From an uncultured Prevotella sp. (GTDB lineage: Bacteria > Bacteroidota > Bacteroidia > Bacteroidales > Bacteroidaceae), in NCBI GenBank assembly GCA_937916405.1, contig CALFUF010000001.1, forward strand, positions 1-15,476: a stretch of 15,476 nucleotides of DNA, in the 5' to 3' direction. The number at the start of each line of letters is the position of its first letter. The stretch's first letter is position 1. A program made the translations under genes and the position numbers. The notes beneath the pieces are model-generated. The model did no database searches. It was not told where the DNA came from and saw nothing but the letters and a program-made list of their open reading frames with translations. Of the stretch, positions 1 through 7,549 are shown one piece after another.

Positions 1-59
1 TTATACGCAGATCAAAGTGACCAATCAAGCAAAAGTAACTATTTATCCTTTCTAAGAAT

Positions 60-1223
60 ATGGCAAACAATACCAACAAATCGATTTTCCTGATTCCTGT
101 GATGCTCTGCTTCTTCTGCATGGGCTTCGTAGACCTTGTGGGCATCGCATCAAACTATGTGAAGGAAGACCTCGCACTCAGCGACTCCGTGGCGAATATC
201 TTCCCCTCGCTGGTGTTCTTCTGGTTCCTTATCTTCTCCGTGCCAACGGGTATGCTGATGAACAAGATAGGACGTAAGAATACCGTGTTGCTCTCACTCG
301 TCGTGACGGTGGTGTCCCTGTTGATACCCCTCTTCGGCAACTCCTTCAGTGTGATGCTCGTCGCCTTCTCCCTGTTGGGTATCGGTAACGCGTTGATGCA
401 GACCAGTATCAATCCTCTTGCCATGCTGATTATCGGTGACAAGAACCTTGCCTCCACCCTGACCTTCGGACAGTTTGTGAAGGCTATCGCCTCTTTCCTC
501 GCTCCATATCTTGCCATGTGGGGAGCCACACAGGTCATCCCCTCGTTCGGTTACGACTGGCGGGTATTGTTCCTAATCTATTTCATCGTCGGCGTGCTTG
601 CCTCTGCCTTGCTATGGGTGACCCCCATCCAAGAGGAACTCACCGAGGGTAAGTCATCCTCCTTCATGGACTGTCTGCGCCTGTTGGGTAAGCCCATCGT
701 TTTGTTGTCGTTCCTTGCCATCATGTGTCATGTGGGAATCGACGTGGGTACCAATACCACGGCTCCCAAACTGTTGATGGAGCGTGTCGGCATGACCCTT
801 AACGAGGCTGCCTTCGCCACCTCCCTCTACTTTATCTTCCGTACTATCGGTGCCCTGACGGGTTCGTTCTTCCTCCGTGTGATGAAGACACGCTGGTTCT
901 TCATTATCAGTGTCGTGCTGATGGCTATCTCAATGGCACTGATGTTTGGCGGACAATCGAAGATGGTGCTCTATACCGCCATCGCACTGGTAGGCTATGG
1001 TAACTCCAACATCTTCTCGATGGCATTCTCAGAGGCACTGCTCTCCGTCCCCGACAAGCAGAACGAGGTTTCCGGTCTGATGATCATGGGACTCTTCGGC
1101 GGGACGGTATTCCCCCTCATTATGGGCTTCTGCAGTGACGCTGTAGGACAGGCTGGCGCTGTCGCTGTCATGGCGGTAGGTGTCATCTACCTCTTTACAT
1201 TCATCAATAAGGTTAAACACTAA
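60..1223 (+). CDS. FucP/GlcP-type MFS sugar transporter, probably fructose
   Basis: A 387-residue inner-membrane protein made almost entirely of hydrophobic segments, as expected for a 12-helix major facilitator. The N-terminal half carries the MFS loop 2-3 signature (G-M-L-M-N-K-I-G-R-K near residues 64-73). The pattern around the first helices (F-C-M-G-F-V-D-L-V-G) and the glutamine/asparagine-rich helix 4 (G-I-G-N-A-L-M-Q-T-S-I-N-P) resemble the FucP/glucose-galactose proton symporter branch. A PfkB kinase begins 14 bp downstream on the same strand, so imported sugar is probably phosphorylated by its neighbour. In Bacteroides a transporter of this branch sits beside fructokinase in the fructan utilisation locus, which makes fructose the likely substrate; that is inference from context. 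The start at 60 leaves a short polar N-terminus before helix 1. Upstream genes lie outside the window. Confidence 0.85.
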   Translation: MANNTNKSIFLIPVMLCFFCMGFVDLVGIASNYVKEDLALSDSVANIFPSLVFFWFLIFSVPTGMLMNKIGRKNTVLLSLVVTVVSLLIPLFGNSFSVMLVAFSLLGIGNALMQTSINPLAMLIIGDKNLASTLTFGQFVKAIASFLAPYLAMWGATQVIPSFGYDWRVLFLIYFIVGVLASALLWVTPIQEELTEGKSSSFMDCLRLLGKPIVLLSFLAIMCHVGIDVGTNTTAPKLLMERVGMTLNEAAFATSLYFIFRTIGALTGSFFLRVMKTRWFFIISVVLMAISMALMFGGQSKMVLYTAIALVGYGNSNIFSMAFSEALLSVPDKQNEVSGLMIMGLFGGTVFPLIMGFCSDAVGQAGAVAVMAVGVIYLFTFINKVKH

Positions 1224-1237
1224 AGAATAGATATATT

Positions 1238-2122
1238 ATGAAGAATCTGATTATCGGACTGGGCGAGGCATTATGGGACATGCTGCCCGAAGGAAAGAAA
1301 CTGGGTGGTGCTCCTGCCAACTTCGCTTACCATGCAGGACAATTCGGACTGGACACACTCGCTGTCAGTGCGTTGGGTGAGGATAAACTCGCTGATGAGA
1401 CCATTGAGGCACTGGAGCAGAACGGTCTGAAATACCTGATGCCACGAGTACCGTATGCTACTGGTACTGTACAGGTGACCCTGACAGGTGAGGGTATCCC
1501 CATCTATGAGATCAAGGAGAATGTCGCATGGGATAATATCCCCTTCAATGACGACATCAAGGAGGCGGCAAAGAACTGCCGTGCCGTCTGCTTCGGTTCT
1601 CTTGCCCAGCGTAACATCGTCAGTCGTCAGACCATCCAGCAGTTCCTCGACACGACCCCCCAAGACTGCATCAAGATCTGCGATATCAACCTGCGCCAGC
1701 AGTTCTTCTCCAAAGAGATTCTGGAGGAGTCGTTCAAGCGTTGTAACATCTTGAAGATCAACGATGAGGAACTGGTCGTCGTGGCACGTATGTTCGGCTA
1801 TCAGGACTTGGATGATGCCAAGGTCTGCGAGCAGATGGTGAAAGACTACAACCTGCAGATGCTCGTCCTGACCTGTGGCACCAACGGCAGCCATGTGTTC
1901 ACGGCGGATGGTCAGCACTCCTTCCTGCCCACTCCCAAGGTGGAGGTTGCCGATACCGTAGGTGCCGGCGACTCCTTCACAGGCTCCTTCTGCGCCGCTA
2001 TCCTGAACGGCAAACCCGTTGGGGAGGCACACCGCATCGCCGTAGAGGTCAGTGCCTATGTCTGCACCCAGAACGGAGCGATGCCGAAATATCCTGCCGA
2101 ACTCGTCGCCAAGGTAAAATAA
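1238..2122 (+). CDS. PfkB-family fructokinase
   Basis: This 294-residue cytoplasmic kinase probably converts fructose to fructose-6-phosphate with ATP. It shows both ribokinase/PfkB signatures: the N-terminal G-G-A-P-A-N-F block at residues 23-29, which contacts the sugar, and the C-terminal D-T-V-G-A-G-D-S-F block, in which D245 is the expected catalytic base and the G-A-G forms the anion hole. Length and the opening G-E-A-L-W-D-M-L-P match bacterial fructokinases rather than ribokinases or 6-phosphofructokinases. It lies 14 bp after the transporter, consistent with one transcript, and a strong terminator follows its stop codon. Sugar specificity is inferred from family resemblance and the transporter. 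A long antisense frame over this gene is a compositional shadow. Confidence 0.88.
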   Translation: MKNLIIGLGEALWDMLPEGKKLGGAPANFAYHAGQFGLDTLAVSALGEDKLADETIEALEQNGLKYLMPRVPYATGTVQVTLTGEGIPIYEIKENVAWDNIPFNDDIKEAAKNCRAVCFGSLAQRNIVSRQTIQQFLDTTPQDCIKICDINLRQQFFSKEILEESFKRCNILKINDEELVVVARMFGYQDLDDAKVCEQMVKDYNLQMLVLTCGTNGSHVFTADGQHSFLPTPKVEVADTVGAGDSFTGSFCAAILNGKPVGEAHRIAVEVSAYVCTQNGAMPKYPAELVAKVK

Positions 2123-2160
2123 AGAAAGGGACTCTGTTTGGAGTCCCTTTTCTTTTTGTC
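2123..2160. terminator. Intrinsic terminator between fructokinase and ackA
   Basis: A perfect 10-bp stem (AAAGGGACTC at 2125-2134, GAGTCCCTTT at 2141-2150) with a 6-nt loop is followed by a T-rich tail. It begins three bases after the fructokinase stop codon. The opposite strand also runs into T-rich sequence after the stem, so it may terminate the convergent pta-ackA transcript as well. Confidence 0.9.
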
Positions 2161-2174
2161 AATATTAAAGCCGA

Positions 2175-3365
2175 TTACAGCAAGTTCATGGTATCGGTAG
2201 CAATCATCAGTTCCTCGTCGGTAGGAATAACAACCACCTTCACCTTCGAGTCATCAGCGGAGATAACAGCCTCCTCGCCACGAACATTGTTCTTCTCCTC
2301 GTCGAACTTGATGCCGAGGAACTCCATGTCCTTGCAGACCTCAGAACGCATGGACACCTGGTTCTCACCAACACCTGCGGTGAAGACGACGACATCAAGA
2401 CCACCCATAGCGGCAGCATAGGCGCCGATGTACTTCTTGATACGGTAGAAATACATATCCTGGGCGAGTTTAGCACGCTCGTTACCCTCCTTAGCGGCAT
2501 TCTCGACATCACGCATATCGGAGGAACCGCCCGTGATACCAGCCACACCACTTTTCTTATTCAGCAGGTTGCTCATACCATCAGCGTCCAGTCCTAGTTT
2601 CTTCTCGATGAAGGTCACAGCACCACCGTCAATATCGCCAGCACGAGTACCCATGACCAGTCCCTCCAATGGAGTGAGACCCATCGAGGTGTCGATGCAC
2701 TTACCATCGACAACAGCAGCGATAGAGCCACCATTGCCCACATGGCAGGTCACCATCTTAGTGCCCTCAGCCTTGATGCCTAAGAACTCGCAAGCACGGG
2801 CTGACACATAACGGTGAGAGGTGCCATGGAAACCATAGCGGCGGATGCCGTACTTCTCATAGAGTTCGAAAGGAATGGCATACATATAAGCCTTGGGGGG
2901 CATGGTCTGATGGAAAGCGGTATCGAAGACACCTACCTGAGGAAGACCAGGCATCAACTCCTTCACGGCATTCACACCCTTCAGGTTCGCGGGGTTATGC
3001 AGCGGAGCGAGGTCAGAGCACTCCTCGAAGGCCTTCAGCACCTCATCCGTCAGAATCACTGATTTATTAAACTTCTCGCCACCATGCACCATACGGTGTC
3101 CCACAGCGTCAATCTCTTTCAAGTCTTTGATGACACCAATCTCGGGGTCGGTCAACAGGGAGAAGATAAACTTCACACCCTCGGTATGCTCTGGGATGTC
3201 GTGCATAATCTGCTTCTTCTCGCCATTGGCAAGTTTCACTTTCACAAAGGCACCGTCCAAGCCCACACGCTCTGCGCCGCCACTAGTCATCACACTCTTG
3301 TCGTCCATATTGTACAATGCGTACTTGATAGAGGACGAGCCACAATTCAATACTAATATCTTCAT
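2175..3365 (-). CDS. ackA: Acetate kinase
   Basis: A 396-residue, full-length ASKHA-fold kinase that interconverts acetyl phosphate + ADP and acetate + ATP, the ATP-yielding last step of acetate fermentation. The N-terminal phosphate-binding turn (L-V-L-N-C-G-S-S-S-I-K, residues 4-14) is intact, as are the substrate arginine R91 in G-H-R-M-V-H-G-G, the catalytic D148 in F-D-T-A-F-H-Q, H180 in G-F-H-G-T-S-H, the C-H-V-G-N-G-G-S loop near 207-214, R241 in M-G-T-R-A-G-D and the F-T-A-G-V-G-E-N motif. It is the second gene of an operon: pta ends 24 bp upstream, and three heptad repeat units exactly fill most of that gap. The start codon at 3365 places the N-terminal strand in register with the family. 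Confidence 0.97.
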   Translation of the reverse strand: MKILVLNCGSSSIKYALYNMDDKSVMTSGGAERVGLDGAFVKVKLANGEKKQIMHDIPEHTEGVKFIFSLLTDPEIGVIKDLKEIDAVGHRMVHGGEKFNKSVILTDEVLKAFEECSDLAPLHNPANLKGVNAVKELMPGLPQVGVFDTAFHQTMPPKAYMYAIPFELYEKYGIRRYGFHGTSHRYVSARACEFLGIKAEGTKMVTCHVGNGGSIAAVVDGKCIDTSMGLTPLEGLVMGTRAGDIDGGAVTFIEKKLGLDADGMSNLLNKKSGVAGITGGSSDMRDVENAAKEGNERAKLAQDMYFYRIKKYIGAYAAAMGGLDVVVFTAGVGENQVSMRSEVCKDMEFLGIKFDEEKNNVRGEEAVISADDSKVKVVVIPTDEELMIATDTMNLL

Positions 3366-3368
3366 ATT

Positions 3369-3389
3369 CTCTAAACTTTAAACGCTAAA
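3369..3389. repeat. Three heptad repeat units in the pta-ackA gap
   Basis: Read on the plus strand the gap contains CTCTAAA, CTTTAAA and CGCTAAA in direct tandem. The block starts 3 bp upstream of the ackA start codon and abuts the pta stop codon, so it forms the ackA translation-initiation region. The units match the larger arrays at 4460-4494 and 6116-6143. Confidence 0.75.
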
Positions 3390-4400
3390 CTAAGCCTTCG
3401 CATCCATAGCCTGACAAGCCGTAATAGCTACCATATAATAGATATCCTCTACTGAACAACCACGAGAGAGGTCATTGACAGGACGGGCAATACCTTGCAG
3501 AATTGGTCCGATAGCGATAGCGTCGCCTAAGCGCTGAACGAGCTTATAGCCGATATTACCAACTTCCAGGTTCGGGAATACCAAAACATTTGCCTTTCCT
3601 GCAATCTCAGAACCGGGAGCCTTCTTGGCACCAACACCGGGAACAAGTGCGGCATCAGCCTGCAACTCACCATCAATCTTCAAGGATGGATCCAATTCCT
3701 TAGCCAGTTTTGTAGCCTCAACGACCTTATCCACCACCTCATGCTTCGCACTTCCCTTCGTGGAGAAGCTCAGCATAGCGACACGAGGATCCGCGAAACC
3801 TGCGACTGACTTAGCAGTCTGGGCGGTACATACGGCAATCTGACTAAGTTGTGCCGCATCGGGCATAGGAGTCACTGCAACGTCACCTACTACCAATACG
3901 CCATTCTCACCATACTGCTGCTCCTTAGAGATCAACAGCATACCACCGCTGACACAAGTGATACCAGGAGCACACTTGATAATCTGCAGGGCAGGACGTA
4001 AAGTGTCACCAGTTGTTGATAATGCCCCACTAATCTGACCATCAGCACCCTCTGTCTTGATAATCATACAACCAAGGTAGAGAGGATTCTTCACCAACTC
4101 ACGAGCCTGTTCGATAGTCATTCCCTTACTCTTACGAAGTTCAGCCAATTTCTCTGCATACTCCTCGCTCCTCTCACAGTTCTCCGGGTCGATGAGCGTT
4201 GCCTTGTCGATATGCTGCAAGCCCTTCTCTTTGGCAAGTGCATGCACTTTATCGGGGTTACCAATTAAAATAATATTAGCAATGTCGTCAGCCAACACAC
4301 GGTCAGCTGCACACAATGTACGTTCCTCCTCTGCCTCGGGGAGCACGATGCGCTGCTTATTTGCCTTAGCACGCGCTACGATTTGACTTAATAAATCCAT
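3390..4400 (-). CDS. pta: Phosphate acetyltransferase
   Basis: A 336-residue protein of the PTA/PTB family, converting acetyl-CoA + phosphate to acetyl phosphate + CoA. It is the short form: one catalytic domain, without the N-terminal DRTGG/regulatory region found in long enterobacterial Pta. The body carries typical motifs, including G-C-M-I-I-K-T-E-G-A-D-G-Q-I-S-G-A near residues 109-125, T-G-D-T-L-R-P-A-L-Q-I-I-K, and the C-terminal N-V-L-V-F-P-N-L-E-V-G-N-I-G-Y-K block. It is the first gene of the pta-ackA pair. A TATCTTTGC promoter box lies 42 bp upstream of the start, so the acetate pathway is transcribed separately from cdaA. Confidence 0.96.
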   Translation of the reverse strand: MDLLSQIVARAKANKQRIVLPEAEEERTLCAADRVLADDIANIILIGNPDKVHALAKEKGLQHIDKATLIDPENCERSEEYAEKLAELRKSKGMTIEQARELVKNPLYLGCMIIKTEGADGQISGALSTTGDTLRPALQIIKCAPGITCVSGGMLLISKEQQYGENGVLVVGDVAVTPMPDAAQLSQIAVCTAQTAKSVAGFADPRVAMLSFSTKGSAKHEVVDKVVEATKLAKELDPSLKIDGELQADAALVPGVGAKKAPGSEIAGKANVLVFPNLEVGNIGYKLVQRLGDAIAIGPILQGIARPVNDLSRGCSVEDIYYMVAITACQAMDAKA

Positions 4401-4442
4401 AGTTTGTTTTATTATTATTAGTTTTAAGATATATCATGAGAT

Positions 4443-4451
4443 GCAAAGATA
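4443..4451 (-). promoter_or_regulatory. -7 promoter box of pta-ackA
   Basis: On the minus strand this reads TATCTTTGC, a match to the Bacteroidetes -7 consensus TAnnTTTG. The first heptad unit lies 8 bp upstream, and a TTTAG from the second heptad sits where a -33 element is expected (about 18 bp away). Confidence 0.7.
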
Positions 4452-4459
4452 CAAAAAAA

Positions 4460-4494
4460 CTCTAAACTCTAAACTTTAAACTCTAAACTTTAAA
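4460..4494. repeat. Heptad array (five units) upstream of pta
   Basis: Five uninterrupted 7-bp units on the plus strand: CTCTAAA, CTCTAAA, CTTTAAA, CTCTAAA, CTTTAAA. The array fills the space between the pta promoter box and the cdaA stop codon at 4501-4503 and covers the expected -33 region. A partial unit runs up to the stop codon. Confidence 0.9.
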
Positions 4495-4500
4495 CTTTAT

Positions 4501-5274
4501 TTACATCATTTCCTTTGTCAGGATACTCTCCAATTTCTCTGCCGTCAGACGTATCTGAAGGTCAGACTTAATAGCGACAGTGATACCACCAGTCTCCTCA
4601 CTGACGACAATAGCGACACAATCAGACTCCTGCGAGATACCCAGAGCCGCACGATGGCGTAAGCCTAATTCTTTGGGAATATCTAAATTATGACTGACGG
4701 GGAGGATACAGCCTGCAGCCTTAATCCTCTTATTGGAGATAATCATTGCTCCATCATGCAATGGTGAGTTCTTAAAGAAGATGTTCTCTATGAGTTGCTG
4801 ACTGATATTAGAATCAATCCGCTCTCCTGTAGCTACTACATCATCTAACGGCATCTTCCGTTCCATGACGATTAAAGCACCCACTTTACGCTTACTCATA
4901 TTCAGACAAGCCATGACAATAGGCATAATGACCTTCTTCAACTCTTCACTATTGCCAGTCTTCCCTTTGCCAAAGAAACGGGTAAATGTACGCATCCGTT
5001 CATGAGCACCAAGATTATACAAGAATTTACGGATATCATCCTGAAACAGGATAATCAAGGCAATAACTCCCACGCCGACCAGCTTGTCCATGATAGATCC
5101 CAACAGACGCATCTCCAGTACCTGAGAGACCAACAACCAGAGTACCACAAAAATCATGATACCCATGAACACATTCAGGGACCTCGACTCCTTCATCAGC
5201 CGGTAGATGTAGTACAACATCAGGGCGACAAGGACAATATCAATAATATCTTTTATTCCTATCTCAAAAAACAT
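4501..5274 (-). CDS. cdaA: Membrane-bound di-adenylate cyclase (CdaA type)
   Basis: A 257-residue protein predicted to make cyclic di-AMP from two ATP molecules at the inner membrane. Three hydrophobic helices occupy about residues 9-78, followed by a DAC domain. The two catalytic signatures are present: D-G-A at 174-176 (P-L-H-D-G-A-M-I-I) and R-H-R at 206-208 (G-L-R-H-R-A-A-L-G). A charged linker of about residues 91-112 separates membrane and catalytic parts. The three-helix layout identifies the CdaA branch rather than DisA. It starts 16 bp after folP on the same strand, so the two are probably cotranscribed. The cdaR-glmM partners typical of Firmicutes are absent here. No hairpin terminator is evident before the heptad array that follows. 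Confidence 0.93.
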   Translation of the reverse strand: MFFEIGIKDIIDIVLVALMLYYIYRLMKESRSLNVFMGIMIFVVLWLLVSQVLEMRLLGSIMDKLVGVGVIALIILFQDDIRKFLYNLGAHERMRTFTRFFGKGKTGNSEELKKVIMPIVMACLNMSKRKVGALIVMERKMPLDDVVATGERIDSNISQQLIENIFFKNSPLHDGAMIISNKRIKAAGCILPVSHNLDIPKELGLRHRAALGISQESDCVAIVVSEETGGITVAIKSDLQIRLTAEKLESILTKEMM

Positions 5275-5290
5275 AACTACGCTTTTTACA

Positions 5291-6091
5291 TCATCCGTGC
5301 TGCGACCATGTCGCAGTTATAATCCTCACACACTCTACAGCTTCTCTCACATCATGAACTCGCAAGATAGCCGCACCTTTCTGTAAAGCTACGGTATTCA
5401 GCACTGTCGTACCATTCAATGCCTCCGAAGAAGAACACTCCAGTACTCGATATATCATAGATTTTCGGGAAACGCCCACCAATAAAGGCAATTGTAACAT
5501 TCCCAACTGATCCATGCGGCTCATCACCTCATAATTCTGCTCCAATGTCTTTCCAAAACCGAAACCTGGGTCAAGAATAATGTCTTTCTGCCCATATGAA
5601 CGTAGCTCATCCACCTCACGGGCAAAATGAAGTAACATCTCCCGAATGGTCTGTTGCACAGACATTAATATATAAGGAACACCTAATCGCGCCACCATTC
5701 GGAACATCTTACCGTCTGCACCTTCTGATACATCATTGATGATATCCACCCCGAATTCCTCTACTGCCATTCGTGCCACATCAGGACGGAAAGTATCCAC
5801 ACTGACAACCGCATCGGGGACTTCCCGACGAACCACGGAAAGGGCGAAACGCAACCGCTCCATTTCCTCCGACTCGGAGGCACATGCTGCACCGGGACGG
5901 GTGGAACATCCACCAACATCAATGATAGTCCCGCCTTCTTGGATGATCTGCCGTGTCCGCACTGCTATTTCCTGTTCGGACTGTTTCCTGCTCTCCGCAT
6001 AGAAAGAGTCAGGAGTCACGTTCAGAATCCCCATCACTTGTGGTGTATGAAGGTCTATCAGTTTTCCTTTGCAATTGAGCGTATAATCCAT
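5291..6091 (-). CDS. folP: Dihydropteroate synthase
   Basis: A 266-residue TIM-barrel enzyme of folate synthesis, joining p-aminobenzoate to 6-hydroxymethyl-dihydropterin diphosphate; sulfonamides target this family. All pterin- and pABA-site motifs are present: M-G-I-L-N-V-T-P-D-S-F (20-30), V-G-G-C-S-T-R-P-G-A (59-68), V-D-T (98-100), I-I-N-D-V-S-E-G (117-124), D-P-G-F-G-F-G-K-T (174-182) and G-V-S-R-K-S (206-211). The usual L-M-H-M loop reads L-M-S-V here, which I recall as common in Bacteroidales. The ATG at 6089-6091 is only 8 bp from a TATCTTTG box, so the transcript may be leaderless or nearly so. cdaA follows 16 bp downstream. Confidence 0.96.
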   Translation of the reverse strand: MDYTLNCKGKLIDLHTPQVMGILNVTPDSFYAESRKQSEQEIAVRTRQIIQEGGTIIDVGGCSTRPGAACASESEEMERLRFALSVVRREVPDAVVSVDTFRPDVARMAVEEFGVDIINDVSEGADGKMFRMVARLGVPYILMSVQQTIREMLLHFAREVDELRSYGQKDIILDPGFGFGKTLEQNYEVMSRMDQLGMLQLPLLVGVSRKSMIYRVLECSSSEALNGTTVLNTVALQKGAAILRVHDVREAVECVRIITATWSQHG

Positions 6092-6098
6092 ATTTTTT

Positions 6099-6107
6099 GC
6101 AAAGATA
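6099..6107 (-). promoter_or_regulatory. -7 promoter box of folP-cdaA
   Basis: On the minus strand this reads TATCTTTGC. It is the same box as upstream of pta and has the same 8-bp distance to the first heptad unit. It lies almost against the folP start codon. Confidence 0.7.
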
Positions 6108-6115
6108 CGAAAAAA

Positions 6116-6143
6116 CTCTAAACTCTAAACTCTAAACTCTAAA
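6116..6143. repeat. Heptad array (four units) between folP and murF
   Basis: Four perfect CTCTAAA units in tandem on the plus strand, between the divergent promoter boxes of folP (6099-6107, minus) and murF (6152-6160, plus). The array covers the expected -33 zone of both promoters. Confidence 0.92.
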
Positions 6144-6151
6144 CTTTTTCG

Positions 6152-6160
6152 TAACTTTGC
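6152..6160 (+). promoter_or_regulatory. -7 promoter box of murF
   Basis: TAACTTTGC matches TAnnTTTG and lies 21 bp before the murF start codon. The region about 20 bp further upstream, where TTTG would be expected, lies inside the heptad array. Confidence 0.6.
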
Positions 6161-6181
6161 CTACAAAATCATAAAATAACC

Positions 6182-7549
6182 ATGGATATAAAGAAACTCT
6201 ATAAACTTTACCAGCAGCACCCTTGTATTACGACAGACTCAAGGGATTGCCCTAAAGACAGTATCTTTCTCGCTTTAAAAGGGACCTCTTTCAATGGTAA
6301 TGACTATGCTGTTGCCGCCTTGGAGAAAGGCTGTGCCTATGCCATCATTGACGAGAAAAGAATTATAGACAATCTAGAACAACTAGGGAAACTATATATC
6401 CTAGAGAAACTAGTCCTCGTCGACAACTGCCTGCAAACCTATAAGGACTTAGCCCGTGAGCACCGCCGGCAATTCGACATTCCTATCATCGGTATTACAG
6501 GCACCAATGGCAAGACAACCACCAAGGAGCTCATCCGTGCCGTTCTGTCGGAATGCTATCATGTGATGGCAACAGAGGGGAACTTCAATAATGACGTAGG
6601 TGTCCCCAAGACTTTGTTCCGACTCAATGATGAGTACGATATCGCTGTGGTGGAGATGGGCGCCTCACATCCTGGTGATATTAAGACACTGGTAGAGACG
6701 GCAGAGCCTACATGCGGACTCATCACCAATGTGGGACGAGCCCACTTACTAGGATTCGGTTCTTTTGAAGGTGTCTGCAAGACAAAAGGGGAACTTTATG
6801 ATTTCTTCAGAGCGCATGAGTGTCCTGTTTTAGTCAACCGTGACAATGAGCACTTAATGAAAATGTCTGAAGGACTTGCTGATATATATTATTACGGACA
6901 GAGTGACAACCCTGACATCCTGATTCATGGAGAAGTTATCAGTTGCGCTCCTTTCTTGAAGTTCCGCTGGCGTGAGCAAGATACTGATGCTCATTATACC
7001 AGTGAGTGGATGGAGGTACAGACTCATTTGATCGGAGCTTATAACCTTGACAATATGCTTGCCGCCATCACTATCGGTTACGTCAATAACATCCCCTTCG
7101 AGCAAATCAACCATGCCTTGGAGAACTATATCCCCTCCAACAACCGGTCACAGATGACAGTCACCGAGCACAACCACCTCGTGGTCGATGCGTATAATGC
7201 GAATCCGACGAGTATGAAGGCTGCACTCGATAACTTCAAGGTGATGGAGGTGTCACCCAAGATGGTGATCATTGGTAAGATGGGAGAGTTAGGAGATGTC
7301 GTGGAAGAGGAGCACCAGAAGGTGGTCGACATACTTGCCGAGGCTCATTTCGATAAAGTATGGCTGGTGGGTGACGAGTATCACCAAACAGACCTCTCAC
7401 CTCTCACCTCTCACCTCTCACCTCTCAAATTATTCCACGACGTGGAGGAGGTGAAGGCTGCTATTGCCACCGAACAACCCCAAGGATATTATATTCTGAT
7501 TAAAGGTAGTAATAGTAATAAACTCTTTGAACTACCCGAACTGTTATGA
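6182..7549 (+). CDS. murF: UDP-N-acetylmuramoyl-tripeptide--D-alanyl-D-alanine ligase
   Basis: A 455-residue Mur ligase that adds D-Ala-D-Ala to the UDP-MurNAc tripeptide, the last cytoplasmic peptidoglycan-precursor step. The N-terminal substrate domain holds T-T-D-S-R (17-21). The ATPase domain has the P-loop G-T-N-G-K-T-T-T (107-114) followed by G-N-F-N-N-D-V-G-V-P. The C-terminal domain begins near D336-A-Y-N-A-N-P-T-S-M and ends with I-L-I-K-G-S-N-S. Two stretches are repeat-encoded: residues 65-77 come from a 9-bp periodic CTAG repeat, and residues 405-415 (L-S-P-L-T-S-H-L-S-P-L) from five tandem CCTCTCA heptads in the loop before L-F-H-D. Both keep the frame. The stop codon overlaps the next start as ATGA. 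Confidence 0.95.
   Translation: MDIKKLYKLYQQHPCITTDSRDCPKDSIFLALKGTSFNGNDYAVAALEKGCAYAIIDEKRIIDNLEQLGKLYILEKLVLVDNCLQTYKDLAREHRRQFDIPIIGITGTNGKTTTKELIRAVLSECYHVMATEGNFNNDVGVPKTLFRLNDEYDIAVVEMGASHPGDIKTLVETAEPTCGLITNVGRAHLLGFGSFEGVCKTKGELYDFFRAHECPVLVNRDNEHLMKMSEGLADIYYYGQSDNPDILIHGEVISCAPFLKFRWREQDTDAHYTSEWMEVQTHLIGAYNLDNMLAAITIGYVNNIPFEQINHALENYIPSNNRSQMTVTEHNHLVVDAYNANPTSMKAALDNFKVMEVSPKMVIIGKMGELGDVVEEEHQKVVDILAEAHFDKVWLVGDEYHQTDLSPLTSHLSPLKLFHDVEEVKAAIATEQPQGYYILIKGSNSNKLFELPELL
6374..6413. repeat. 9-bp periodic CTAG repeat inside murF
   Basis: CTAG occurs at 6374, 6383, 6401 and 6410, with CTAT at 6392, an exact 9-bp phase over 40 bp. Each falls on a CTA leucine codon, giving L-E-Q-L-G-K-L-Y-I-L-E-K-L. 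It resembles the repeat at 9123-9180. Confidence 0.85.
7393..7427. repeat. Five perfect CCTCTCA heptads inside murF
   Basis: Five identical 7-bp units fill 35 bp of the murF C-terminal domain. Seven is not a multiple of three, so the peptide repeats only after three units (L-S-P-L-T-S-H then L-S-P-L). A gain or loss of one unit would shift the frame before the last 40 residues. Confidence 0.95.

Noticed and set aside
1..59. Promoter for the transporter in the first 59 bases
   Set aside because: No clear TAnnTTTG and TTTG pair is present, and the gene may be transcribed from outside the window.
1271..2032. 253-codon open frame antisense to fructokinase
   Set aside because: It lies wholly opposite a gene with clear PfkB motifs, has no recognisable domain, and its residue use looks like a reading of the complementary codons.
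7393..7427. Heptad arrays as a CRISPR or minisatellite array
   Set aside because: Units are 7 bp and contiguous, with no unique spacers, and no cas genes are present. They are tandem repeats.
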